In this document: piece after piece, positions 12,216 through 53,398 of the stretch | How the letters are laid out: each line of letters starts with the position of its first letter | Position numbering within the stretch: the stretch's first letter is position 1 | NCBI GenBank assembly: GCA_027704905.1 | Contig: CM051015.1 | Span: 11,529,395 to 11,593,394, forward strand | DNA from: Muraenolepis orangiensis | Taxonomy: Eukaryota > Chordata > Actinopteri > Gadiformes > Muraenolepididae | Direction: 5' to 3' | Length of the DNA: 64,000 nt | Position numbers and translations under genes: made by a program | The notes under the pieces: model-generated | What the model was told of the DNA's origin: nothing | The model's database searches: none | Seen by the model: only the letters and a program-made list of their open reading frames with translations

Positions 12216-13169
12216 GGTCCCTTTTAATTAAAAAAATTAAATATCAGTGAAATGATTAAATTAAGTAATTATTGACAAAAGGTTAAATTCAACCAAACCC
12301 ATACAATACTTTCATTTCAGTTTATTTTTGGAATCCACGGCAGCCCTTTGCCACTAGAGGGAGGTGATGTACTGTGTGTGTGTGTTGGGGTGTAAATCCT
12401 GTGACACAGCTCTGCTCTTTATCTGTAATGTAATCAGTAATTAACATTATTCTGGTTAGAGCACCACACACACACACCTTAATGTACAACTCTATTTTAT
12501 GTCCACTATCCTGCAATTTCATCTTGGGGAAGCGCTTTTGGACTTCTTTATAGTGTTGTATCCATCTTTGGATCGTTATTTTCATTAAAGTAAAAGTAAA
12601 TTGGACCTAAATTATCTCAAAGGCAATTTCTACCCATACAATTGAAACATATCTTATCCGTTATGTTTAATTGGACCCTGCTTCGGAAGAGGGACTTATA
12701 GACAGTAGCTGCCACCGACAATGCTGTCAAATTGTCACAATCGCTGTCCCCTGTAGCTATTTAAAACATACCAGTGGAAAGACTCAACATAGTGACGCAA
12801 ACAACAAACAAACCAATTTAGTTTACACACACATGCAACGCACGCATGCACACATACACACTCTTCAGTAGCTCATGGTTTTTTTTGAACCAATATAATC
12901 CAGCGTCTCACAGTGATGTTTACAGGAAATGACGGGTCCACAACATGGAAGGCTGGTGGTCTTCGGGACACTGGGAAAATCTAAAAAAGTGTGGGTGTAG
13001 GAGTGCCAGAAGATAACTTGGAGCAAAGGTCAAAATAACAACCGCATGACTTAACATCAACAAACATCTAGGTTACAGATTTCCATTGGGTTGAAAAGCT
13101 ACCAACCATTAACAGTGACCCAATATCCCAATCCAAATCGATTTTATTACTACAATTTGAGGTAAGATG
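12216..13169. other. Intergenic stretch without recognised gene
   Basis: AT-rich sequence with short CA/TG runs and a 17-of-19 CTCF-like match at 12348-12366. I see no exon, RNA gene or clear mobile element. Confidence 0.5.
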
Positions 13170-13455
13170 GACTTACTGGACACATTTCTGATTCTGCACA
13201 TTACTGCACTGTATTTATGATGCTGCTACTCACTACTATTACAATACTAGTACTCACTACTGCACCATCCACCATATGTTTATATCATCCACTAGACACT
13301 TTATTATTATTATTTTTTCTTATATTGTGATACTATAATTTTGTGTGTAGTGTAGTATAGTATTGTATTTATATATCAATTCAGAATGCGGGAATGTAAG
13401 CATTCCATTGTATTTCTTACACATGGCAAAAAAATAATCTTGAATCTTGAACCAA
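13170..13455 (+). mobile_element. 3' tail of a non-LTR retrotransposon
   Basis: TACTGCACTGTATTTATGAT begins a stretch that ends GCATTCCATTGTATTTCTTA, ATAATCTTGAATCTTGAAC, related to the tail at 11262-11427. Confidence 0.6.
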
Positions 13456-16019
13456 GATGGCACACTGCTGCGAAGTAAACATATCAAGTTCTCCATGATG
13501 GTAAGGATAAAGTCATCCTTGTTCTCCATTTAAGTAAGAATTAAAGTGGTCCTATTGCCTTGAGACGGCCTCACGTAACTAGCAATATCCAGCCTCACAG
13601 CTTCTCTCAATGCAATAGACATTCCTCAACAACAGAGGGACTTACTGGCACTAATCAACCCATTAGTGGCCCAAATGTGCATTGCACAGCAATGGTCTAA
13701 TATCTGAAGAAGCTGGTTCTAACACCTGGACCTTATTATTTAAACTCCACATGTGCTCCATTTAACTTAACAGCTCGGTGCCCATTAAAGCTGCTGTAGG
13801 TAGGATTTGATAGTTGTATAGAGAGAGCAAGACTTGGAAAAGAAACAACCTCCAAGAAACGCCCAATCCCTCTCTTCATTGGTCAATCACGCACCTGTGG
13901 GGGATCTGAGATAACGTTGTGTGTGATTGACAGGCAAGTAGGATTCCCTGAACCAATCGGGGCATGCCAGAAATGAGCCTGAAGTGGTGTAAAAGCTACA
14001 ATGCCTCATACAGAGGCAGGGGCAGTCAACCAGAACATATATTCTCAGAGCACTTCACTAACTAATAGCTGATGGATGGCTATGGCTTAAATCCTGCCTA
14101 CTTTAATACAGCATAAGAGAACAAACCTTCTCCTTACAAAAATAGTTGCGCACAATCAAGAATTTGAGACATTTGGCTCACATCCTCCTCCGAAATGTTT
14201 CTATTGCCAATATCCAGCCTAGGTTTGTGTTTGCATTTAAACATGATACAAATCCTTCTTTTTTTAGTGAGGTAGAAACAATCCCAGCGTCCCAGTCTCT
14301 TTATGTGCGCAAGAGCGCACTGATGGGGTCGAGATTCCCAGATTGGGGCTGATGACTCACTTTTCCCGGGCAGCAACGCCTTTCTCTTCCGCTGGTCCAG
14401 AGAAACTCGTTGCCTAGTCATTATGTCTGCAGTCCGTTGCCCGCGGCCAACCGCAGCCTGGAAAAAGACATCATCTCTGCAATTGGCTACCTTTAACAGT
14501 GTCCTTTGGGCATGCTTGGTCAATTTTGTGTGTCTGTGTGTGTTTTGTCTTGCCTTGTTATCTAAGAAAGAGGCAATACGGCTGACGTCAATGTGCTCCC
14601 CCCCCCCCAAAAACAACAACAACATGGTCTCTTCTCCCCAAGGGCCCCCGCTTCTTCATCATCAGGTCAGGAAATGGAAAGTGACATTTCCACTGCACCC
14701 CGTTGACCTTCACCAAAAGGTCACCGAATCTTTCCCGTTATTATCAGGGGCTTATGGTAGGAGACGCAAGACGTTCTCCATGGCCATATGCCGCTGATGA
14801 CGACACTATACGATTGGGCAATACCCGGCCGTGACCCCCGCCCCCTCCCTTATGCGCGCCCCCCCCCCCCCCCCAATTCACCCCACATCTAACAACCCTC
14901 AGTGTTCTAGCCTTGTAGGAGGCGGTGGTTAGGCTTGGAGAACCTATAGTAGTAATGTCAGCCTCTGGGAACCCTGCTTTTTGTGGCCGGCAGGCATTCA
15001 CTCCATACTGTGCATCTCCATTACCATACATCTCCAGGGAAAATGATGAGCCTGTATTTATGGAAAAGTACCCATGAGTTTTCTATTATGTTGTGATTCT
15101 GCCTCCTCAACAGCGTAATGATGAATCTTAGGACACCCAAGGACGCACATCCTCCCTGAAAGCTTGTAATTGAGTTTAATTCAGTAATTAGTTCTCACTG
15201 TGAATTGCTCACTCAAGTTAAAGTCCTGTGAATAGGGAGGGTTTTATTTTGTGGTGCTTTAGCGTAGACTTTTACTGTGACTTTGAGGGGGGGGATAACC
15301 TTTACGACCGTTTAAACCATTGCTAGTTTTGGATCAGCGAGAATGTTGATGTCAAAAGCACACATTGCCTTCAGAAACCTTTTCTGGGGGCGTCACATAC
15401 ACAACGTAAGGGTTGTGTGTGTGAAAGACACACATGCAGACGGGCCCTCGGTTTTAGGTTGTGAAAGTGTAAAAGGCCTTCATTTTGAATCCACGGTAGC
15501 CTTCAATTGAACGCTGCAATATCCGAAGTCGGAGTGGCTCCAGTGCTTTCAACCACAAGGGGACCGGTTCTGATGTTATAATGTTATAATGTTAGACCGA
15601 CGGAGCATGCTGTGTCACATCTGCTCCGCCATCACAACATTGTGACTTCCTCTCTTCGGTCATATGCGCAAAACATTGTCCCCGTGCTCCTCTGGCGGCC
15701 CCCTGTGGTCACAAAGCTCTGCTCTCTGCCCCTTCCCAGAGAAACGACAGCAGTGGGCGAGGCCATCTCTCCATAGTTAGATGTCCTGCGTCATAAAGGA
15801 TGAGAGATCTGTCTGAGGCGCACGTGGAGCCTATTCTATTGTAGTGCAATAGGCCTGGAGATGATTGCAGAAACTAGAGGTTTAATATTCCCAAATTGGC
15901 AATCAATGAAATCCAATGAAATGCCGTCTTAGAAGAAGCAGCCTCCCACCTACTCTGACTGACAACAGTATTGTTTGTCTTCATGAGTACAAAAACAAAA
16001 TATGTCTAGTCTAGCAATA
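13456..16019. other. Intergenic stretch without recognised gene
   Basis: Mixed sequence with a GC-richer section at about 14340-15030, a poly-C run at 14857-14874 and a CCGCC/GGGGG patch near 15690. Open frames here show no family signature or splice structure, so none is called. Confidence 0.5.
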
Positions 16020-16262
16020 CATGGACTTCGTTTATGTAGCGCATTTCCAACCAGTGTGGTTGGAAATGCACCAGTTTACAAGTCAAGCCTCACACTCCAC
16101 ATCCATACACACATTCCCACACCGACGGCGGAGTCAGCCATGCAAGGGGACAGCCGGCCCGTCGGGAGCAGTTAGGGTTAGGGTGCCTTGCTCAAGGACA
16201 CACCGACACTTGGCTAAGGAGGAGCCTGGGAATGGAACCTCCTGCTGAGCTACTGCCGCATA
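16020..16262 (-). mobile_element. tRNA-derived SINE, family 1
   Basis: Minus-oriented copy with GCGGCAGTAGCTCAGCAGGA head, CTTGAGCAAGGCACCCTAACC core and AAAGCGC-like end. It is diverged, and part of the middle is duplicated. Confidence 0.75.
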
Positions 16263-16713
16263 CAATGACAAATAACATCAAATAATATAACATGTAATTG
16301 CATGCTATTCAACATGCTGCAGTTTGCTTCATCCCAGTGTTGCCTGCCACTCTGCAATATACTGAAGACCCCCCCCCCCCTCCCCTCCTAAGCTGTGTTT
16401 TTCACTCTGTAATCGGAGATCTCAAGTCATGTTTGATGTTTGAGTGTTTAATGTTGCAGAAATCCACAGGACTCCTGCTGTGTAATTAAACACAAACACA
16501 AAGCATTGGGAGCCCGTTTGGTAACTGGACACTAACGATAAACATCAGGACTGAACCCTTTTCCGACAGAACACGCGTTCTGATTGGTTGAACATTTGGC
16601 AAGGGAATGTCAGCTTTTTTTCACATTTCAAAGTTTTGCTTTTTAGTCCCCGACGGTGACACAACTTGAAAGACAATGGTTTTTTTTTTTTCACAAAGTG
16701 ATTGAAGAAATCC

Positions 16714-16719
16714 TTTATT
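16714..16719 (-). promoter_or_regulatory. Candidate polyadenylation signal AATAAA for ahr1
   Basis: TTTATT on the plus strand reads AATAAA on the ahr1 sense strand, about 2 kb after the stop codon. It is a hexamer match only. Confidence 0.35.
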
Positions 16720-18584
16720 TCAAAAGGACCAAAGTAAAATATTTCGAAACAAGCAGTCATAAGACATGGGGTCAAAAACAAATGACATAAGCGTTAGGTT
16801 GGAACATTTACATTATGTCCTGTTAGCATGTTGCTAGGGTGGCTAAAGCCACTCACAAGATGAACCTTTCTCCAAGCGTTCTAACCGTCATCACAGGGTC
16901 TCAGTAGTATGGCACAGGTTATCAGACTGATGCAAGACTCACAGCTGTTTCCTGATGGGAGATGGGAGTATTTACAAGGTCAAATAAAAAGCCAGGGAAC
17001 TCGATAAGCACCAGTGTGTTTCGAAATAGTGTTAAAAATGAGTGAATAGACATAGATATATGTACACGTACCTAATATGTCTTAAAACAAGATCCGTTTG
17101 CTTTTTTTTTTGTACACATTTCGTTTTTTGACATTTAACTAACGGGTCACATGATCAAATCCAAATAAATATATCAGACATTTTTGTTGCACCAAAAAAA
17201 AAAGAAAACCGGAAATGTGGTAATGCTGCACTCGTGTGTGTGTCACATTTCAACAGATAAGATCATATCAATCACATTAGTAGCAGTACTGATGACATAG
17301 TTGTAATAACTCTGCAATGTGAAAATCTCTTTTCAGCATGTTAATGATGAAATAGCTCTATTTTGTGTATGTTCCTCAAATGTTTTTTTATGTACTGTAC
17401 ATGAAACATTCAATACTGTATCTGTAGCAGAATAAGTAGTATTTCCTTGGTGTATGTATTTAAATAACTGTACTCACATTTGGTTGTTGTGATTGTCTTT
17501 ATCATATACACGCCTACTTGCGGTTCCTGACTTCACATCACCCCAATTGTACAATTATGTAAAGAACAAAACATACTATGATTGGATTGATCTCATGGTT
17601 GAGGCAGGACCTGCCCCAGTGGAATGATGTTACTCCCTAAATGTTTTGGGAGTAGTTTTGATCGAGTTTTGACCAAAAGAAAATTACATAAATGTATTTT
17701 GTTCTCAACACAAAAAAAAAATCGAAAGAAAAACTTGTTGTTTTCCGAACTTGTTGACTTGAATAAATATTGAAAATGTAAATCAAGTGTTTTAGGTTTG
17801 ACAGTCACAGTAAAACATCAGCACAGTTAAAAAAAAAAAAACTAAAACAAAAAAAAATGACAGAACAGGCAGAGGTACCAGATCGACAAGTCCAACAAAA
17901 AAGTGAATTCCAGTGGGAGAAATAATATATATATCCACGCTTTCAATCATCTAGGAGTGTTTTTCCCGCTATAAAGATGTCAACTTGTTTCAGTGTTGTT
18001 TCAAAAGTCTCAATGTCAGAACAAAGTACTCAATTGATAACTTCTAAAGACTAAATGCTAAAGACATAAACGGTTGCTTCGCAAATGAAAAACGTTAACT
18101 GAACTCATAACTGTGGTAATGTGGGTGGGAGGGGGGGGGGGGCTTGAAATAAAGTGCAGTGTATTTCTAGCCATAATTTCAACCTGCTGTACCATTCCTA
18201 CTTCAGACATACGTGACTTAATCTCATCGTTCTTTGTACAACAAAGACTCAACCAACTCTTGAAAAAAAAAAAAAGAGTTACATTCCTGTTTCATGACTC
18301 GAGCCACAAGGGATGCTGATGTCACTTTGCAGCAAAAAAACAACAACAACAGCAACCAAAATAAACAAAAAGATAAATAAAACCGCTAAACATCATCGTG
18401 ACAACTTGGCCGACATCATGGGAGGTGGAATCTCAGGGTGGTGGAGGGCGAGGACTCTGGAATGCACACTGAACATAACGGACACACTTCTCCGAACCCA
18501 CGCTCTGACTGCATTGTTGTAAACAAAGGACTTAAATGATAATGTTATGTACAATGCAAAATATTATTCTCGCTCGCTCGCTCG

Positions 18585-18707
<123 letters not shown>

Positions 18708-18744
18708 TCAAAATGCTTATTTTAATTGTTTTTCACTTTTTCTT

Positions 18745-46781
<28,037 letters not shown>

Positions 46782-46814
46782 AGTGATGGCTGTAGTGACG
46801 GTTGTATATTTATA

Positions 46815-46818
46815 TATA

Positions 46819-46853
<35 letters not shown>
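46815..46853. repeat. (AT)n microsatellite at ahr1 5' flank
   Basis: TATA-type runs lie 35-70 bp upstream of the ahr1 ATG, and another at 46695-46710 lies just inside intron 1. They are too close to the ATG to be a credible TATA box. Confidence 0.85.
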
Positions 46854-46855
<2 letters not shown>

Positions 46856-47364
46856 AATGTATATATCAATCCTCGAGCCAGAGAGGTGGTGGAGATTAAC
46901 AACGCAAACTAACACTAATGCTCAACAATAATTAAAAAGAAAAAAACATAGAAAAAAACCCCCCTCATAGAAATACAACACTATAAATGACAGTGTTGCC
47001 TATAAATAAGTGGGGATGAGTTAAAAAAAAGGACGCCAGTGATGTTGAGCATCACATTAATGCAACCCCCCCCAAAAAAAGATCTGAATCAATCAAAAAG
47101 ATCAATCAAATATCCATGAGATGTCAGAAGATCAGTCGAAAGATGAGAAAGATGAGAAGGATGCAGAACGACCATTAGTTGTCGTCGCCATCGAAGCAAC
47201 AATGTCCTATATCTCTAGATTCAAATGACGAAAAAAAACATCCGCAGCCACCACTAGTAAACAAGAACCAAAACAACAACCAAAGAACAACACGCCTGGA
47301 GTTAAGAAATAGAATCACTTTTGTTATTGTAGACACACTCAAGAAAGGCTGAATCCACTATCCG

Positions 47365-47560
47365 ATTCAATTGAACGCGTCAGGTCCGGGGCACCGGGCA
47401 CGCGCATTCCTCTGGCGGGCACGACGGGGTCCGACACACAGGTTTCAGCGGGCTCGCGCATCAGGCACTTCAGACACGGGAGTGCGCGGCGTCGGCATAT
47501 GAGAAGCTCTCCTGGAAACACGCGCGTCATACTTGCGCGGCCCCGCGTACAGGTTTTTGG
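47365..47560 (-). promoter_or_regulatory. CpG-rich patch, candidate ahr1 promoter or non-coding first exon
   Basis: This patch is dense in CpG inside AT-rich surroundings, about 0.6-0.8 kb upstream of the ahr1 ATG. It contains XRE core pentamers CACGC/GCGTG at 47399-47403 and 47519-47523. Neither has the full TNGCGTG context, so ligand-feedback regulation is speculative. Confidence 0.35.
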
Positions 47561-48126
47561 ACCAATCGCCATCGAGATGATGCGGAGTAGCGGTTTATGT
47601 TGAGCCTAAGTGGCCTTGCTGGATGTGGGTCAGAGGTTAGACTATGAAATAATGGAACCAGCTGAATTCACATAAGGCGTCGGATTGACATTCAAATAGA
47701 CCGCAACACAAAGTCTTTTTTTTTTTTTTTTTCCTGCATCCTATTACTGATGACAGATGGTCCTTCCTTTCCTTTTAAATGTTATATATCCATAAGCACA
47801 ATATATTGATAGTAATATTAATGTTAACATGTAATAACAAACACATTACTAAGTATTTACTTGCCAGAAAACACTGCCATTCATGAATGCACTTTTGACT
47901 TCTGGTGACGAGTTGTTCTCTTACCTACCTTTGTTGAATGCACTATACATGGATAAAAGCGTATAAAAATGACTGTAATGTAATTAAAAAGAACATTTGA
48001 TAGTTATTCTGAACCTGCATTTTTCAGTGGTTGAGTGTTTGTGGCCCAGTGGCTACACAGAGCACAGAGTCTGTATAATCAGGCTGTTTTGACAACAGAC
48101 AAAAAAGCAGTGGAAATGCATAGGCC

Positions 48127-48137
48127 TACACACACAC

Positions 48138-48182
<45 letters not shown>

Positions 48183-48391
48183 CATGTGACCCGACCAGGC
48201 CCTGGGGGTGTTGCCAAGCTGTGAGGAGAAACCAAGACACACTTTAGACTCCCTGACACATATAGGATGAACAATATAGGCCAACATTCTGCTGGCTTCC
48301 ATTTTGATTGGCTGTCCTGTATTGATCTGAGGCTGCTGTGGTTCACGTGCACGACTGTGCTCCCACAAAGAGCGGAAGAGACGCTAGGGAG

Positions 48392-48453
<62 letters not shown>

Positions 48454-48530
48454 GCACATGCACGCACACACGCACGCACGCACACACGCACACGCACACA
48501 CACACACTACACACATGTATATAGACAGAC
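48127..48530. repeat. Two (CA)n arrays
   Basis: (CA)n at 48127-48180 and a longer CA/GCACG array at 48392-48530 in the ahr2-ahr1 spacer. Confidence 0.93.
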
Positions 48531-48896
48531 ACACACACTTCAGAATATGACACTAACCTTTATCTCAATAGTATGTATTTATTATTAACCGTATTGTCAT
48601 CGACTGCACATTGGCTCGACCGTCTTTAAAACACATTTTTGGAGTCTGCATTAATTTTTATGAGAACGGGTCCAACCACATGAATATGTAATGAAACGGA
48701 AGAGGCATGAACACTTCAGACTGGCGGCATCGCCTCCCTCTGATGACCATATACGGTCATAGGAAGAACAACTACCAACAAATACCAGTCTGTCGATGCA
48801 TGGCTCTAATAAAAACAGTGTGTGGCCTGAGTCTGCAGTCTCCGACCCCCGTTGGCATGGGCCCTAGGGGCCAGGTGGCTGGTTTCAGGTGTAATA

Positions 48897-49129
48897 GATG
48901 CTTTTATCCAAAGCGCTTTAAGCGTCATGCCTCACATTCACCCACTCATCCACACATTCACCCATTCATCCACACATTCAACCACCGACGGCGGAGTCAG
49001 CCATCAAGGAGACAGCCGGCACGTCAGGAGCAGTTAGGGTTAGGGTGTCTCGCTCAAGGACACCTCGACAGTTCAGCAACCTTCCGGTTGTGAGGCAACC
49101 GCTGTACCTCCTGAGCTATACTGCCGCCC
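48897..49129 (-). mobile_element. tRNA-derived SINE, family 1
   Basis: Minus-oriented copy with GGCGGCAGTATAGCTCAGGA, CAACCGGAAGGTTGC, TTGAGCGAGACACCCTAACC and GGATAAAAGC near the tail. It has a duplicated CACCCA.TCATCCACACATT block. Confidence 0.8.
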
Positions 49130-49262
49130 TATACGTACATAGGTGTACATGTTGCTATACACACACACTGTAGTCCTCCACCACTAACAGCATGGCCTGC
49201 TAGTATTCTGTCCTGGAGGCCAGGTTGAAGGACATGGGGAGGGGACAGGGTCGGCGGCATGA

Positions 49263-49543
49263 GTGTTTGTGTGTGTGTGTCTCAAGGGGACAGAAAGTGG
49301 ATGTGGTGGGGCATGAGGGGGTGGGGTGATACGTGTGTGTGTGTGTGTGTTAGTGTGTGTGTGTGTCGAGGGGATAGCAAGTGGTGGGGCGGGAGGGTGT
49401 GGGGTTATACGTGTGTGTGTATGTGTGTGTGTGTGTGTGTGCGTGCGTGCGTGTTAGTGTGTGTGTGTATATGTGCGTAAGTGTTAGTGTGTGTGTGTGT
49501 GTCGAGGGGATAGCAAGTGGTGGGGTGGGAGGGGGTGGGGTTA

Positions 49544-49575
<32 letters not shown>

Positions 49576-49580
49576 GGGGG
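49263..49580. repeat. VNTR-like (TG)n plus 55-bp unit, three copies
   Basis: GTCGAGGGGATAGCAAGTGG and its follow-on TGGGGTTATACRTGTG occur at 49365 and 49501, with a diverged copy at about 49279. Variable (TG)n spacers separate them. Confidence 0.88.
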
Positions 49581-49736
49581 GTGGGCCATGGGGTGGTAAA
49601 AGAGGTTCTGTGTTTGTTTGGACACAGCCGCTCCTGTGGGACAGCCAATGTGTCGCCTCTGCCAACACATTTTTCATGCTGGCAGTGGGAGAGGAGAGAA
49701 AAGCTGCCTCGCCTACATCGCTGGTCCCGGTGGCAA

Positions 49737-49758
49737 CACACACACAACTCACATACAA

Positions 49759-49797
<39 letters not shown>

Positions 49798-49813
49798 ACA
49801 CACACACATACAA

Positions 49814-49847
<34 letters not shown>
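49737..49847. repeat. (CA)n with duplicated CATACAATCA linker
   Basis: Two CA runs, each preceded by CACATACAATCACACAC. Confidence 0.93.
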
Positions 49848-49848
<1 letters not shown>

Positions 49849-49959
49849 AGCCAATGCATTCTGGTAGAACTGTGGTCGAATCCTTTAAGTGCATGGACAT
49901 CCCATGAGCCGTCCTCTGCTTTCACACGTCTGCAATTTTGGATTCTGAAATATTGATTT

Positions 49960-52900
49960 CTTTATGTGAAGTTGGACACTGGGCAGTGGACAAATTGATG
50001 TGAGACTAGTTTGCATGGTTTTAGCTACTGTAATCTCACTTGTAGTTTTGTTTCCGTCCCGACACAATTCTGATAAAGTATCTGGTTTACGATCACATAG
50101 CCGGTTTAAAAATAGTCAAATTGCATTTAGAGGAAACCAAGCGAGTCAAGACTGTCAATGGGGAAACGAGACACGCAAATATGACGCCTTATTAGCAGGT
50201 TGTATGCCTGTATTAGTAACTTTGACAACTTGACGATGAGGGTGCTGCTTGACCTCCCAGACTGTGTTATTGTCCTCCCCTTCTATGAGATGTGTGCATT
50301 GCCTTAACAAGGAAAAAGACGACATAAAGCAACATAAAGTCAGTCTCCCGTCTGCGGCTGCCCCTATAATATCATACTTGCACGCCAGCACTTTCCCAGC
50401 CAATCACCCCCCCCCTCCCCCCCCTGCTAAAATAATGGCTTACTTAACTGAAAAAAGTAAAGCTAAATGAAAAAAGAAAGGAAAAGAGAAAGACCCATGT
50501 CTGGGATCATTTACAGGGCGACTCCATTCCTAGTTTGGTTCGGAAAAAGTATGTTCCATAAGCACAAAATATGTTTGAAGAAGATAAAGCGAATGTCTGC
50601 TTCCACAAACTGAATTACAAGGCATTATAATCCCGACCCAATATTATAAGGAAGACAAACCAGGCTTGAATAAATCATAAAATATCTGTCTTATTCTGTC
50701 AAGGAATTTCCAATTGAAGTAAGATCTGAATGAAGATGTATAACTATGTTTATCTTGAAAGCATCCTCTGGGACATCTCTCATAGGTCTACGTCTGACAG
50801 CCTTTGAAACATATAGTGTACACTTGAGCTCCTAGCATGAAACACACAGTATAACATGAGAAGGGAAAAGGTCTGTGTGCTGAGTCAATGACTACATTTC
50901 TGTGTAGTTTGTAAGACTAAAAAGGTTGTTGTTGGTCAATACTAATACATCTTTTTTAAGAGTGTTATCATAATGCTCGTTAATTTCGATAACTTTTATG
51001 TTTACATAACTGGCAGTGTTAGTAGAAGAAGGGCACACTACAAGTTTACCAAATTCAAGCTGGGCGCCCCCTGGTGATTATAATATTTATTGCATCTGGC
51101 AAACTGGATCATTATGTGAGTCATCGACTATCATATTTAATAATAGCAGACTATCCAAACCTCTCCTGATGTTTTGTATAGACCTGGAAGTCTAAAAATG
51201 ACAGTGTTCAAGTGCTTTAATTGAGTTATAGCCATGAATGACGCGATTCATTTATACGCAACACAAGTGCATAGACGCATGGTAGCATAATGCAAATCAT
51301 TGCAAATATATTTAATATGAAAAAAATAATTAAACAATTGTCAAAAGGCTTGGTTATTTTCAGTATAGAAGGTTACATAGTCTAATGTATAGTTGGCTAA
51401 ATACAAGTGGTCTATATAATGAACTGTATAACTGTGGGGCGGGCGGGGGGGCGGGATGTTTCACAAAGGACAGGCTATTGTAGTTTTTTTTAGCAGATAC
51501 AGGAACATAGAAAACAAATGCATAAGAACACAGCGTGAATATCACAATCATCCCCCCCCCCCTCCCCACCCCCCAGTGTTCCATGTTATAATGGCCATTA
51601 TAGCATGTGGCACAGTCAGAACAATGCACAAACGTCACGTCCAAACAGAACATCCAAGGCATTCGGTTTTTTAAATTCAACAATTCGGCACGCTGACCCG
51701 ATAAAAGAAAAACATTTGAAAGGTAAAGCAAAGGGGGAGAGGGGGAGGGGGGGGTTTGAACCCATAGCCACGGTTTTGCGGTTGCATGAAGGTCACCGCC
51801 GTTGGCGATCGCCCAACGCAAGGCACTCCTACCGATCAATGTGTTTATCTACCGATGTGTGGTGTCCGTGTCTCAAGGCCTCCGGGCCGCTGCTCCGCTG
51901 AGAAGACTTTTCTCCACGCATCTCGTCCCATCTCGTCAGAGCCAGTTTCCCAGACGAGAAAAGCATAAGCGAGAAAGGTGAAGGGTTACATGGTCCTATA
52001 ATGCTCAGTGTGGGTATATAATACCAAATTAGTATTGAGAAGTGTGTAGGCATTGTAGGATAAATAAATAACATGACTACAGTTGCCACTTGGGATACAT
52101 GAAACCAATACTGACTTAGGGAGCGGTGCAAACTAAGACTTCTAGTTTGGAGCTACATTATCTTGTTGTCTCAATGAGAGAAATCTAGGATGCTTCCGTT
52201 CGCAAAATGGGGGAAACATCAAACTTTGATACTTTGATTTTGGGGCGTATGGATATTTGGTCTCACATTTTAGTGTTTGAGAAAAATGTTATATACTGAC
52301 AGCCTGGTTAGCTGGCTGGAGATAGCATGCACCGACCGTTATCAGTGCATGCCAAATTTGCTTTTTCTGAAACATTGCATCTATGTATAGCACATATACC
52401 GTAATTCAATTGTTATTTCTTTTATGCCTCACACAAAACAAAAAACAAAAAGCATTTTGTACACGTCGGCGGATACAATTAATCAAGCCGATACCGGCCT
52501 GAACATGAAACAAAGCTGTTGTTGTTGTATTTTTCCATCTTTCCAGACACACACTTTGTTTAATCTGCTGCTTCCTATTGTATATAGAGCAAGTGCAAGG
52601 TTACTCATTGACACAAACAAGATTAGGATGTTGAGGACATTGACAACACAAATAACACACATACAGATTCCACAAATTAGACTTTTAACAAAGGTATAAA
52701 TCCTGTATAATGGTTTTCATTCCAAAATGCTTTATATACAGTGGGGCGATGACAGAAAAAACCCACAAAAAAAAAACAAAGGCACTGTCTTTGTGTAAGG
52801 GTTACACTAATTTGTCTTCGAGGTGGGATCTTAAGATCTCTATTTTAAGTTTGACTTAAAATGTTTAATGCAACGGCAGCCACCATTTTGAAATAGCAGA

Positions 52901-53398
52901 TGTGGCACTTTTTACATTGTAGAGAGGCCATTTTGGAATGAAATTCCTTTTTTTGTTTTCTTGAAAAAAAGAAGATACATTTCTCGCGCTGCATTTCATG
53001 CATTAAAAACTTGAGGGTCAAAATGATCAATGGGGGACATTTGTCCTTACGGTGAGAAGAAAAAAGTCGACTTTCCGGATTGCCTTTAAAACTGAAGTCC
53101 TTTGGTAAAGTGGAGAAACTTAGCCAATGTCCCTAGCTGGCTCAAGTTCCTTCCTGAATAAATGCACTTGTGGCTTCATACTTCATTATTACTCAAGGCA
53201 CACTGGCTACTGCTCTTTTTTTTATACAGTACATAATATTAATTATAAAGATAACAATTAAAACAAAGAAATACACATTTTTTTTGATGATCACATCCGA
53301 AGAAGCGTGGCTAAGCACTGATAAGGGCCTTGTCAAGAAAACGTCGTCCTCGCCGTTGCTCGCTTCGCAGGGGTTTAAGAAGACGATGCGTCGCGTAT
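49960..53398. other. ahr2-ahr1 spacer, no further gene recognised
   Basis: AT-rich sequence without SINEs up to 53398; it probably includes the ahr2 3'UTR at its right end. TTTATT at about 51085 could be its polyadenylation signal but is one of several hexamers. Poly-C runs sit at 50406-50421 and 51551-51575. Confidence 0.4.
51061..51080 (-). promoter_or_regulatory. CTCF-like motif between ahr2 and ahr1
   Basis: The minus strand reads TCACCAGGGGGCGCC, with a complete core but two mismatches in the upstream flank. It lies in the ahr2-ahr1 spacer. Confidence 0.35.

Noticed and set aside
14134..14625. Minus-strand 163-codon open frame in the intergenic region.
   Set aside because: No recognisable domain, no splice context, and composition like its surroundings.
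46815..46853. TATA box for ahr1.
   Set aside because: It is an (AT)n microsatellite 35-70 bp from the start codon, leaving no room for a normal 5'UTR.
47339..47572. Minus-strand 77-codon open frame upstream of ahr1 as a coding first exon.
   Set aside because: The ATG at 46781 gives the standard MYAGRKRRKPVQ start. The frame is better explained by CpG-rich promoter DNA.
49263..49580. CRISPR-like array.
   Set aside because: Units are a eukaryotic VNTR with TG spacers; no repeat-spacer structure and no cas genes.
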